DNA of 64,000 nucleotides. Origin: Pseudonocardia autotrophica. GTDB lineage: Bacteria > Actinomycetota > Actinomycetes > Mycobacteriales > Pseudonocardiaceae. Below, one piece after another: positions 42,049 through 49,948 of this stretch. Where the stretch lies: NCBI RefSeq assembly GCF_003945385.1, contig NZ_AP018920.1:1364001-1428000 (forward strand), read 5' to 3'. The position numbers and the translations under genes were made by a program. Within the stretch, counting starts at the first letter, position 1. Each line of letters starts with the position of its first letter. The notes beneath the pieces were generated by a model. That model saw nothing but the letters and a program-made list of their open reading frames with translations. It was not told the origin of the DNA and ran no database searches.

Positions 42049-43317
42049 TTAGCGGGCGAACTGGTAGGTGATGGCCTCGTTGTCGGGGTCGTGCAGGGGG
42101 GAGCCGCGCCACAGCCAGTCGTACGACACGTCCGACTCCCCGTCGAAGCGGCGGAGCTTGTCGTCGCGCTCGCGCTGCTCCGGGCCGTCCGGAAGGTGGT
42201 AGAACGCCATGTTCTGCAGCGAGGCGTCCTGCACCATCCCGGCGTGTTTCGCCCGCCGGTGGACGTAGCGTGCCAGCGCGCCGTCGACGCCGGTCGGCCC
42301 GGCCGCGCCGATCTCCTCGGCCAGCACGGCGGCGTCCTCCATCGCCTGCGAGGCGCCCTGGGCCTGGTAGGGGAGCATCGCGTGGCAGGCGTCGCCGAGC
42401 AGGGCCACCCGGCCGTCGATCCAGACCGGGTCGCGCCGGCGCCGGTAGAGCGCGAACGCGGCCACGTCGTCCTTGGCCTTGGACAGCATCGCGGGCACCC
42501 GGTCGTCCCAGTCGTCGAAGGCTTCGACCATCTCCTGCGCCGACGCCGGTGCCGTCCAGTCGCGCTCGACCTGGTCGGTGCACGGGACGATGGCGACCAC
42601 GTTGAGGTACTCGCCGTTGCGGATGACGTAGTGCACCAGGTGCTTGTCCGGGCCGTACCAGATCGTCGAGTGGTAGCGGTCGACGAGGAAGCGGGTCGCC
42701 GGGTCGGCGGCGATCAGATCGCCGGGGATCAGCGCCCGGTAGGCCATCTCACCGGAGAAGGTCAGCGTGTCGTCGAAGCCGGCCAGGTCGCGGACCGCGG
42801 AGCGGATGCCGTCGGCACCGACCAGGACGTCGCCGGCGAACCGGTCACCGCTGCCGGTGACCGCGACCGGGCGGTCCGGGTCGGCGCGGTCCAGTTCGAT
42901 CACCTTCGCGTCGGTGTGCACCTCGACGACCGGGCCCGGTCCCTCGGGGTGCAGACAGGCGTCGAGCAGGATCCGGTGCAGGTCGGCGCGGTGGTAGTGC
43001 CAGTAGGGGGCGCCGTAGCTCTCGAGCACCGACCGGCCCAGCGGGAGCTGGGCGATGATGCTGCCGTCGGCCCACCGGCGGCGGACCTGGTCCTGCGGCG
43101 CGGTGTGGATCCGCTCCATCTCGCCGCGCAGGCCCAGCCCGATCAGCACCCGGCTCGCGTTCGGCGCGGTCTGGATGCCGGCGCCGACCTCGCCGAGCTG
43201 TGGCGCGGCCTCCAGGACGGTGACGCGGCAGCCCTGTTGGCGTAAGGCCAGCGCGGCGGTCAGGCCGCCGAGGCCGCCGCCGACGACCGTGATCTGCAGG
43301 GACTGGCTCGGTGCCAC
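42049..43317 (-). CDS. nicC: 6-hydroxynicotinate 3-monooxygenase (NicC)
   Basis: 422 residues, group A flavin monooxygenase. The FAD dinucleotide fold is ITVVGGGLGGLTAALALRQQG at the N-terminus. VLVGADGIRSAVRD near 175 is the DG motif, and GRVALLGDACHAMLPYQAQGASQAMEDA near 295 the second FAD site. It converts 6-hydroxynicotinate to 2,5-dihydroxypyridine with NADH and loss of CO2. I use GTG 43317: GAGGAGG lies 5 bases upstream. The ATG at 43353 has no ribosome site and lies on the promoter side. Confidence 0.9.
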   Translation of the reverse strand: MAPSQSLQITVVGGGLGGLTAALALRQQGCRVTVLEAAPQLGEVGAGIQTAPNASRVLIGLGLRGEMERIHTAPQDQVRRRWADGSIIAQLPLGRSVLESYGAPYWHYHRADLHRILLDACLHPEGPGPVVEVHTDAKVIELDRADPDRPVAVTGSGDRFAGDVLVGADGIRSAVRDLAGFDDTLTFSGEMAYRALIPGDLIAADPATRFLVDRYHSTIWYGPDKHLVHYVIRNGEYLNVVAIVPCTDQVERDWTAPASAQEMVEAFDDWDDRVPAMLSKAKDDVAAFALYRRRRDPVWIDGRVALLGDACHAMLPYQAQGASQAMEDAAVLAEEIGAAGPTGVDGALARYVHRRAKHAGMVQDASLQNMAFYHLPDGPEQRERDDKLRRFDGESDVSYDWLWRGSPLHDPDNEAITYQFAR

Positions 43318-43360
43318 CGCTACCTCCTCGGATCCATGTGATGCAGCCCGCATCGGGAAC

Positions 43361-43391
43361 TAATCCGAGCACGTACTATCCGGATACGCAA
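43361..43391 (-). promoter_or_regulatory. Nicotinate regulon promoter/operator, copy B (nicC unit)
   Basis: Reverse-strand copy of the 31-bp block at 24268-24298, with one difference (T for C at its ninth base). The putative -10 (TCGGAT, 43368-43363) would start the message near 43355, giving a leader of about 38 bases to the GTG at 43317. Confidence 0.8.
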
Positions 43392-43432
43392 GAGTTTGCG
43401 GAGGAGTGAATCGGACGGAAACCAAGGTTGAT

Positions 43433-43450
43433 CTCCCGTTCACACGGGAG
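43433..43450 (-). terminator. Short hairpin after the MarR gene
   Basis: CTCCCGT pairs with ACGGGAG around a 4-base loop, 8 bp past the marR stop. It could separate marR from the nicC operon; with only 7 bp it may be leaky. Confidence 0.4.
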
Positions 43451-43457
43451 GGCCGGG

Positions 43458-43982
43458 TCAGGAGCGGTCGTCGAGCAGAGGTCGCTCGGCGACCGCCTCC
43501 CAGTGTGCGCCGAGCGTGTTGAGCAGCACGGCGATCTCCCGGCGGCGCTCCTCGGGGACCGCTGTGAGGAGCTCCTCGTCCAGCCGGCGGGTCCGCCGGG
43601 TCACCTCGGCCAGCGCCGCGGCGCCGTCGTCGGTGAGCGAGAGCAGCTTGCGCCGGGCGTCGTAGGGGGACTCGGTCCGGGAGATCAGTCCGCGGCGCTC
43701 CAGGCGCCGGCACACGTCGGCCATCGTCGAGGTGTCCAGCGCGACCGCACCGGCCAGTGAACTCTGGTCGGAGTCGGGATAGGCGCGGACCGCGGAGAGC
43801 ACGGCGAACTGTGGACCGGTGAGGACGCCGTCGACGTGCCGGTTCCAGGCGGCCAGGTACGCCTGGTACATCCGCCGCGAGCCGTACCCGGGGGCGGTGA
43901 CCAGATCGGGGGGCGGGGCGGCGGGCGGTGTGGCGGGCCTCGATCCGCGGCTGCTGGTGCTCGACGGCAGCGTGTCACCCAC
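43458..43982 (-). CDS. MarR family regulator, NicR-like
   Basis: 174 residues. Winged helix at about 65-130 (LTGPQFAVLSAVRAYPDSDQSSLA, then LDTSTMADVCRRLERRGLISR and DARRKLLSLTDDG). A Ser/Pro-rich stretch precedes it. The start GTG 43982 follows GGAGGAATC; the frame is open further upstream without a ribosome site. It is directly upstream of, and on the same strand as, the nicC operon. The Pseudomonas nic genes are also repressed by a MarR protein (NicR), so it most likely reads the 31-bp blocks. Confidence 0.82.
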   Translation of the reverse strand: MGDTLPSSTSSRGSRPATPPAAPPPDLVTAPGYGSRRMYQAYLAAWNRHVDGVLTGPQFAVLSAVRAYPDSDQSSLAGAVALDTSTMADVCRRLERRGLISRTESPYDARRKLLSLTDDGAAALAEVTRRTRRLDEELLTAVPEERRREIAVLLNTLGAHWEAVAERPLLDDRS

Positions 43983-44135
43983 TGATTCCTCCGACGTCGA
44001 TCCGGACCCGGCGTCCGGACGTGCTGCCCTGATGTTACGTGTCCGGACGATCACGCCGGGTGTCGCGTTCGTCGCCACCCGCGCGCCGCCGACGTCGAGC
44101 GGCTCCCGGTGCGGCCGGGTCCGGGGCGGCGCGGG

Positions 44136-44729
44136 TCAGTGCGTGCGCAGTCCGTCCACCAGCAGGTCCAGCAGGCGTCCGGCCTGGGCCCGGCCCTGCG
44201 GGTCGGCGATCGCCATGCAGATCCCGCTGGTGCCGACGAGCACGTCGGCTGCGTCGACGTCGGAACGCAGGGTGCCGTCGGCCACACCGGCCTGCTGCAG
44301 CGAGCGCACGGCCTCGACCATCCGCTCCCGGCTCTGCGCGAACGGGTTCCGCCCGCACGCGACGAGCGTGTGCAGCGAGTCCGCGAGGTGCTTCTTGGTG
44401 ATGACGTAGTCGACGAACCGGTCCATCCAGGCGCGCAGCGCCTGATCCGCCGGGAGCTCGGCGAGCAGCTCGGTGGCGGCCGCGCAGAGCCGGTCCAGCT
44501 CGTTGCGGTAGACGGCCTCGACCAGCGCGTCCCGGTTCGGGAAGTGCCGGTAGAGGGTGCCGATGCCGACCCCGGCCTCCTTCGCGATGCCGTCGAGTGT
44601 GGTGGCCGGGCCGCCCGAGCTCTCCGCGGCGAACGCCCGGACCGCCGCGGCGAGCAGGAGCTCGCGGTTACGCGCGGCGTCCGCGCGCAGTGCGGTACGG
44701 GTTCCGGATCGTCCGGTGCCGGTGGGCAT
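44136..44729 (-). CDS. TetR family transcriptional regulator
   Basis: 197 residues. DNA-binding helices at about 20-65: RELLLAAAVRAFAAE and LDGIAKEAGVGIGTLYRHFPNRDALVEAVY. The C-terminal part (ALRAWMDRFVDYVITKKHLADSL near 98) is the SbtR/TetR_C_33-like type common in actinobacteria. It is divergent from an SDR-like gene with two perfect palindromes between them, so it likely represses both. GGAGG lies before the ATG. Confidence 0.88.
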   Translation of the reverse strand: MPTGTGRSGTRTALRADAARNRELLLAAAVRAFAAESSGGPATTLDGIAKEAGVGIGTLYRHFPNRDALVEAVYRNELDRLCAAATELLAELPADQALRAWMDRFVDYVITKKHLADSLHTLVACGRNPFAQSRERMVEAVRSLQQAGVADGTLRSDVDAADVLVGTSGICMAIADPQGRAQAGRLLDLLVDGLRTH

Positions 44730-44773
44730 GTCGTGCCTCCTCGAACGCGATCGGCTCCACGATACGGGTTGCG

Positions 44774-44793
44774 ATCCGGAGGGTGCTCCGGAT
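44774..44793. promoter_or_regulatory. TetR operator candidate 1
   Basis: ATCCGGAG-GGTG-CTCCGGAT, a perfect 8-bp dyad, 45 bp upstream of the tetR start. Confidence 0.6.
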
Positions 44794-44808
44794 AAAGTTC
44801 CGAGTCAT

Positions 44809-44824
44809 ACGGAGGATCCTCCGT
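44809..44824. promoter_or_regulatory. TetR operator candidate 2
   Basis: ACGGAGGATCCTCCGT, a perfect 16-bp palindrome sharing the CGGAG half-site with the neighbouring dyad; an AT-rich TTTTATACA follows, a likely -10 for the forward SDR gene. Confidence 0.65.
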
Positions 44825-44915
44825 TTTATACACCCGGATCCGCCCCGGCGCACCGCCGCACCGCAGCTGCCCGTGCCGCCGTCCGAGAATCCGGTGCTCA
44901 GAAGGGATCAACGCC

Positions 44916-45881
44916 ATGTCCGTCCGGCCCGTTTCCGACCGATCCCAGACCGTTCCGTCCCTGCTCACCCCCGCCCTGTCCGATCCTGATCTGTCCGATC
45001 CCGCGCGGACCGCGGCCGAGCTCCCGACCGCCGCCGAGCTGCTGGCCGGCGTCGACCTGACCGGCCGCCGTGCTGTCGTCACCGGCGCCGCCGCCGGCGT
45101 CGGTCTGGAGACCGCCCGTGCGCTCGCCGGCGCCGGCGCCGAGGTCACCCTCGCCGTGCGCGACGCTGACGCCGGTGCCGTGGCGCGGGCCGCGGTCGTT
45201 GCCGAGACCGGCAACGACCGCGTCGCGGTCGGTGTACTCGACCTCTCCGACCAGCGCTCCATCGCCCGCTTCGTCCGGCTCTGGGACGGCCCGCTGCACA
45301 TGCTGGTGAACACCGCCGGTGTGTCGGCGATCCCGTTGTCCCGCACCGCCGAGGAGGAGTGGGAGCTGCACCTGGCCGTCAACCACCTCGGGCCGGCCGC
45401 GCTGAGCTCGGGCCTGCACTGGGCGCTGGCGGCCGTCGACGGTGCCCGGGTCGTCAACCTGTCGTCCGGCGCGCACCTCGACGCGCCGTTCGACCTGGAG
45501 GACCCGCACTTCATGTCCACCCGCTACGACAGTGCGCTGGCGCTCGGCCGGTCCCGGACCGCCGCCGTGCTGCACGCGGTCGAGGCGACGCGCCGCTGGT
45601 CCGGCGACGGGATCGCGGTGAACGCGGTGGCACCCGCCGCGAACCGGTCGACCCCGCAGCAGGGTGCCGCGACGGTCGTGCTGGCCGCCGCGTCGCCGCT
45701 GGCCGCCGGGGTCAGCGGGCGCTACTTCGAGGATGTCGCCGAGGCCGGTCCGGCGGACCCGCGAACCGGTCGCGGGGTCGCGGCGCACGCACTGGACCCG
45801 GTCGTGGCCCGGCGGGTCTGGCGCTGGACCGAGCGCACGCTGCGCGAGACCTGGTTCTCCGGCCTGCCGGTGGTGGCCTGA
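44916..45881 (+). CDS. SDR-like protein lacking the catalytic Tyr and Lys
   Basis: 321 residues, retinol-dehydrogenase-like SDR. The NAD(P) loop TGAAAGVGLETARALA near 56, NTAGV near 132, and the active-site Ser in VVNLSSGAH near 183 are present. Where relatives have Y-G-x-S-K, this protein reads L210-G-R-S-R214, so both the Tyr and the Lys of the catalytic triad are gone. It may be a binding protein or a decaying gene. The first 45 residues are an extra Ser/Asp/Pro-rich extension. ATG at 44916 follows AAGGGA. A strong hairpin follows the gene. Confidence 0.8.
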   Translation: MSVRPVSDRSQTVPSLLTPALSDPDLSDPARTAAELPTAAELLAGVDLTGRRAVVTGAAAGVGLETARALAGAGAEVTLAVRDADAGAVARAAVVAETGNDRVAVGVLDLSDQRSIARFVRLWDGPLHMLVNTAGVSAIPLSRTAEEEWELHLAVNHLGPAALSSGLHWALAAVDGARVVNLSSGAHLDAPFDLEDPHFMSTRYDSALALGRSRTAAVLHAVEATRRWSGDGIAVNAVAPAANRSTPQQGAATVVLAAASPLAAGVSGRYFEDVAEAGPADPRTGRGVAAHALDPVVARRVWRWTERTLRETWFSGLPVVA

Positions 45882-45882
45882 G

Positions 45883-45920
45883 CGCTCGTGCGCGGGGATC
45901 ACGATTCCCGCGCACGAGCG
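45883..45920. terminator. Bidirectional terminator between SDR-like and GH13 genes
   Basis: A perfect 14-bp stem with a 10-base loop starting one base after the SDR stop. Both converging genes could use it. Confidence 0.75.
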
Positions 45921-45969
45921 AGGGCCCCGCGTTCCCGGGGGCACGACCTCGCGGTCGCGCCCCGTGGGA

Positions 45970-47640
45970 TCAGGACCGGAGCCAGACCGTGGTGTCGGCC
46001 GGAACCTCACCGCGCACGGTGAGCGGGCCGCTGGCCAGCATCACCTCGGCGTCCTCGGGCAGTGACACCGGTGCCGACGACACGTTCACCAGTGCGGTGA
46101 AGCCGCCGTCGCCCTCGTCGGAGACCCGGCTCAGCGCGAGCGTGCCCTCCGGGGAGTCCTGCCAGATCAGCTCGCCCCCACCCAGTGCCGGGTGCGCGCG
46201 GCGCAGTACCAGCGCATCCCGGTAGAGGTGCAGCACCGAGTCCGGATCGGCCTCCTGGACGTCCGCGGCGTGCCGGGCGAAGACCTCCGGCTGCGGGAGC
46301 CAGGCGGGACCGCCGAACCCGTGCCACGGCTCGCCGGCGGCCCAGGGGAGGGGCACCCGGCAGCCGTCCCGGCCGCGCAGGGTGTGCCCGGACAGCTCCC
46401 AGGTCGGGTCGTCGAGCCGGTCGACCGGGATGTCCTCCACCTCGGGCAGGCCGAACTCCTCGCCCTGGTAGAGGTAGGCGGTGCCGGGCAGCGCGAGCAT
46501 CAGCAGGGTCGCCGCGCGGGACCGGCGCAGGCCGAGCGCGGGATCGGCGGGCAGGTCGAGCACGTCGTCGAGGTTCCAGCCGCGACCGGCCTCTGGCTTG
46601 CGTGAGAGCCGGTTCGGGTGCCGGCAGACGTCGTGATTGGACAGCACCCAGGTGGCCGGCGCGCCGACGGCCGAGTTCTCGGCGATCGCGTCGTCGATGT
46701 TGGACCGCAGGTCGTCGGCCAGCCAGGCCGCGGTGAGGAAGTTGAACGAGAACGCGGTCTGCAGCTCGTCCGGCCGCAGGTAGCGGGCCAGCCGCTCCGG
46801 ATCCGGCACCCACGCCTCGGCGACGAACACCCGCGGCGGGTCGTAGGAGTCGCCGATCCGCCGCCAGGACCGGAAGATCTCGTGCACCCCGTCCCGGTCG
46901 AGGTAGGGGTGGCCGCCGTCCTGGGCGTCGTTGACGCCCGCCACGAGATCGGGCAACCCGGGCTGCTTGACCATCGCGTTGGCGACGTCGACCCGGAACC
47001 CGTCGATGCCGCGGTCGAACCAGAACCGCAGGGTCGCCTCGAAGTCCGCGCGCACCTCGGGGTGCTCCCAGTTCACGTCCGGCTGCCGGACGTCGAACAG
47101 GTGCAGGTACCACTGCTCCGGCGTTCCGTCGGGAGAGACCACCCGCTCCCACGCGGGCCCGCCGAACATCGACTTCCAGTTGTTGGGCGGGAGCTCGCCG
47201 CCCTCGCCGAGGCCGTCCCGGAAGTGGTAACGCTCCCGCTCGGGCGAGCCGGGGCCGGCGGCGAGCGCCTGCCGGAACCACACGTGATCATCGGAGTGGT
47301 GGTTCGGGACGATGTCGAGCAGCACCTTGATGCCGTGCCCGTGCGCCTCGGCGATCAGCGCCTCGGCCTGCGCGGTGTCCCCGAACATCGGGTTGATCGC
47401 GCGGTAGTCGGCCACGTCGTAGCCGCCGTCGGCGAGTGGTGACGGGTACCAGGGGTTGATCCAGATCGCGTCGACGCCGAGCCGGGCCAGGTGGTCGAGC
47501 TTGCTGCGCAGGCCGGCGATGTCACCGGTGCCGTCGCCGTTCCCGTCGGCGAAGCTGCGGATGTAGACCTGGTAGACGACGGCGTGGCGCCACCAGTCGG
47601 CCGTCGGTGTGCCGCTGCGGGCTGGGTCGTGGGCGGTCAT
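45970..47640 (-). CDS. GH13 alpha-glucosidase (oligo-1,6-glucosidase type)
   Basis: 556 residues. GH13 motifs in order: VYQVYIRSFADGNGDGTGDIAGL near 23, LLDIVPNHHSDDH near 108, the nucleophile in GIDGFRVDVANAM near 220, the acid Glu in RVFVAEAWVPDP near 273, and VLSNHDVCRH near 343 with the third Asp. It hydrolyses short alpha-glucosides (maltose, isomaltose or trehalose type) in the cytoplasm. No signal peptide. It is divergent from a LacI gene, which probably controls it. Confidence 0.9.
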   Translation of the reverse strand: MTAHDPARSGTPTADWWRHAVVYQVYIRSFADGNGDGTGDIAGLRSKLDHLARLGVDAIWINPWYPSPLADGGYDVADYRAINPMFGDTAQAEALIAEAHGHGIKVLLDIVPNHHSDDHVWFRQALAAGPGSPERERYHFRDGLGEGGELPPNNWKSMFGGPAWERVVSPDGTPEQWYLHLFDVRQPDVNWEHPEVRADFEATLRFWFDRGIDGFRVDVANAMVKQPGLPDLVAGVNDAQDGGHPYLDRDGVHEIFRSWRRIGDSYDPPRVFVAEAWVPDPERLARYLRPDELQTAFSFNFLTAAWLADDLRSNIDDAIAENSAVGAPATWVLSNHDVCRHPNRLSRKPEAGRGWNLDDVLDLPADPALGLRRSRAATLLMLALPGTAYLYQGEEFGLPEVEDIPVDRLDDPTWELSGHTLRGRDGCRVPLPWAAGEPWHGFGGPAWLPQPEVFARHAADVQEADPDSVLHLYRDALVLRRAHPALGGGELIWQDSPEGTLALSRVSDEGDGGFTALVNVSSAPVSLPEDAEVMLASGPLTVRGEVPADTTVWLRS

Positions 47641-47692
47641 GCCTCTCCCCGGGTCGGAAGTGTGTGTCGCGGTGTTTCATACTGTTCCACGC

Positions 47693-47702
47693 TGTTGCAA
47701 CA
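47693..47702. promoter_or_regulatory. Candidate LacI operator
   Basis: TGTTGCAACA is a perfect 10-bp palindrome between the GH13 and LacI genes, the kind of short dyad LacI proteins bind. Confidence 0.5.
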
Positions 47703-47730
47703 TCTGTCGAGGGGAGCGCAGACTGACCCG

Positions 47731-48735
47731 GTGAGCGACGATCGGGTAGGGCTGCGCGAGGTGTCGCGCCCGGCCGGGGTCCGCCGGATCGCCGAGCTCG
47801 CCGGGGTGTCCCCGGCCACCGTCTCGCGCGCGCTGCGCGAGGGCACCCCGGTGTCCGCGGGCACCCGCGAGCGGGTCCGGCGGGCGGCCCTCGCGGTCGG
47901 CTACACGCTCCCGGTCCGGTCCCTCACGGTCGCCGTGCTGGCCCGATTCCCCACCCGGTGGTTCTTCGCCGAGGCGGTCGCCGGGGTCGAGGCCGTGCTG
48001 TCCGCCGACGGGCACGTCACCCAGCTGCACAACGTGGGCGACCCGGTGAGCCGGACGCACTTCTTCGACACGCTGCCGGTGCGCGGCCGGGTGGACGGGC
48101 TGATCCTCGTCGCCTCCGCGCTCGACGACACCGAACGGCCCGCGCTGGAGGATCTCGGCCTGCCCGTCACCGTGGTCGGCGGCGACATGCCGGGCCGGTT
48201 CCGGGTCGGTGTCGACGACCGGGCGGGCGCCCGGGCCGCCGTCCGGCACCTGGCCGGGCTGGGGCACGAGGGCGTCGCGCTGGTGTCGTTCGACCCGTCC
48301 GACGCGGGTGGCCGCAGCACCGCGCGGGACCGCCGCGACGGCTGGGCCGACGCGCTCGGCGAGTCGGCGGCCGCGCCCGGGCCGGTGTTCGAGGTCGGCG
48401 CCGACGTCGCGGCCGGCGAGACGGCAGCCGGACGGCTGCTGTCGCTGCCGCGGCTGCCGACCGCGGTGTTCGCGATGTCCGACGAGGCGGCGCTCGGGGT
48501 GGTCCGGACGCTGCGCCGGGCCGGTGTCGACGTGCCGGGGCGGGTGTCGGTGATCGGGTTCGACGACCACGAGATGGCCGCCGTCGCCGATCTCACGACG
48601 ATCGCGCAGCCGGTCCGCCGCCAGGGCGAGCTGGCCGCACGGGCGCTGCTCGCCACGATCGCCGGGGAGTCCCCGGCCGACGTCGAGCTGCCGACCCGGC
48701 TGGTCGTGCGGGGGACGACGGCGCCGCCGCGCTGA
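47731..48735 (+). CDS. LacI family transcriptional regulator
   Basis: 334 residues. LacI helix-turn-helix VRRIAELAGVSPATVSRALREGTPVSAGTRERVRRAA near 14-50 (core ASLAGVSxATVSRAL...V) plus a periplasmic-binding-protein-like sensor domain (DGLILVAS, PVTVVGGDMPGRFRVGVDD near 150, RVSVIGFDDHEMA near 270). It likely represses the divergent glucosidase and responds to a glucose-containing oligosaccharide. The GTG at 47731 has a GAGGGGAG sequence about 14 bases upstream. Confidence 0.87.
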   Translation: MSDDRVGLREVSRPAGVRRIAELAGVSPATVSRALREGTPVSAGTRERVRRAALAVGYTLPVRSLTVAVLARFPTRWFFAEAVAGVEAVLSADGHVTQLHNVGDPVSRTHFFDTLPVRGRVDGLILVASALDDTERPALEDLGLPVTVVGGDMPGRFRVGVDDRAGARAAVRHLAGLGHEGVALVSFDPSDAGGRSTARDRRDGWADALGESAAAPGPVFEVGADVAAGETAAGRLLSLPRLPTAVFAMSDEAALGVVRTLRRAGVDVPGRVSVIGFDDHEMAAVADLTTIAQPVRRQGELAARALLATIAGESPADVELPTRLVVRGTTAPPR

Positions 48736-48743
48736 GCGGTGCG

Positions 48744-49871
48744 TCAGCGGGCGGCCGGCTCCACCAGCCTGCGCAGCAGCGCCTCCGCGGGGCCTGGACG
48801 GTCCGCCCGGGCGGCGAGTGCGGCGACGCCGACGGTGATCCCCCACACCCCCAGTCCGATCGCCGCCGCACCGGCCGGGCCGACCGTGCCGCCGAGATCG
48901 AACAGATAGGGCTCGAACAGCAACAGCCAGGCCACCGACTGTGCGAGGTAGCAGCTCATGGAGCGCCTGCCGCAGGCGACGAGCGCACCCGTCACAGCGG
49001 TGCGCCGGCGGCCGGCCAGGTGCGCGGCGAGCAGCCCGATCGCTGCCGCGTAGCCGAGCCCACCGGCGTAGCCGGTGAGGGTGTGCAGAGTGCCTGCCGC
49101 GACCGCGGCGACGGTGTCGGGCGCCCAGAACCCGGTCGTCCGGGCGGCCTGGGGCAGCGCGCCGAGCAGTCCGAGCGCGATCCCGGTCACGGCGGTCCGC
49201 CGGAGCAGCAGGTGGTGGGCCGCCGGATCCTCCAGCAGCCTGCGGCGCGCGGCCCAGATCCCGATCAAGAACGGGCCGGCGGCCATCAGTGCGTTCAGCG
49301 GGGTCAGCACCGGGAGCACGGTCAGTCGCAGCAGCGCCGACGCCAGTGGATCGGTCGGGAGCTCGGCGCCGCCGGTCGGGTCGGGTAGCGCCAGAACGGT
49401 GCCGTAGGTCAGCGCGCCCATGGTCGCGGCGATCGTGGCGAGGATCAGCAGGCGCCGTCCGGTGGCGCGCAGCATCCCGGCCAGCAGCAGGGCGAGCAGG
49501 CCGTAGGAGGCGAGGATGTCACCGGTGAACAGCAGGACGGTGTGTGCGACCCCGAACGCCACGAGCCACCAGCCGCGCCGGCGCAGCACCCGGCGGGCCC
49601 CATCCGGGCCGAGCCGGTCCTCCCTGGTTCGCAGGATCTGGACGAGGCCGTAGCCGAACAGGGCGGCGAACATCGGATAGGCGCGGCTGTCGACGAGCAG
49701 GGTGAGCGCGGCCTGGGCGGCCGTGTCCACCACCGACGCCGTACCCGGGAGCGGTGCGAGCACGCGTCCGGTGAGCAGTTGGGAGTGGGCGAGCGCGATC
49801 AGCGCGAGCATCAGCCCGCGGGCCAGGTCGGGCGCGAGCGCTCGCTCGCGGAGGGTCGGGGCGGTAGGCAC
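48744..49871 (-). CDS. DUF418 domain membrane protein
   Basis: 375 residues with about ten membrane helices. N-terminal APDLARGLMLALIALAHS, and the DUF418 C-terminal block (LTGYAGGLGYAAAIGLLAA, CGRRSMSCYLAQSVAWLLLF near 300) identify the YeiB-like family, of unknown function. GTG start with GGGAG upstream. It is divergent from a TetR gene; two near-identical palindromes between them mark it as the likely target. Confidence 0.85.
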   Translation of the reverse strand: MPTAPTLRERALAPDLARGLMLALIALAHSQLLTGRVLAPLPGTASVVDTAAQAALTLLVDSRAYPMFAALFGYGLVQILRTREDRLGPDGARRVLRRRGWWLVAFGVAHTVLLFTGDILASYGLLALLLAGMLRATGRRLLILATIAATMGALTYGTVLALPDPTGGAELPTDPLASALLRLTVLPVLTPLNALMAAGPFLIGIWAARRRLLEDPAAHHLLLRRTAVTGIALGLLGALPQAARTTGFWAPDTVAAVAAGTLHTLTGYAGGLGYAAAIGLLAAHLAGRRRTAVTGALVACGRRSMSCYLAQSVAWLLLFEPYLFDLGGTVGPAGAAAIGLGVWGITVGVAALAARADRPGPAEALLRRLVEPAAR

Positions 49872-49886
49872 GAGCGGCTCCCTATA

Positions 49887-49904
49887 AGATACGAACGCGT
49901 AGCT
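49887..49904. promoter_or_regulatory. TetR operator, site 1 (imperfect)
   Basis: AGATACG-AACG-CGTAGCT, one mismatch from a perfect dyad, next to the DUF418 start and overlapping a TATAAG stretch. Confidence 0.6.
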
Positions 49905-49915
49905 AAAGCAGATTA

Positions 49916-49933
49916 AGATACGATTCCGTATCT
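49916..49933. promoter_or_regulatory. TetR operator, site 2 (perfect)
   Basis: AGATACG-ATTC-CGTATCT, a perfect 7-bp dyad, same half-sites as site 1 and 29 bp from it, just before the forward tetR gene. Confidence 0.7.
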
Positions 49934-49948
49934 AACAAGGGGGTCCGG

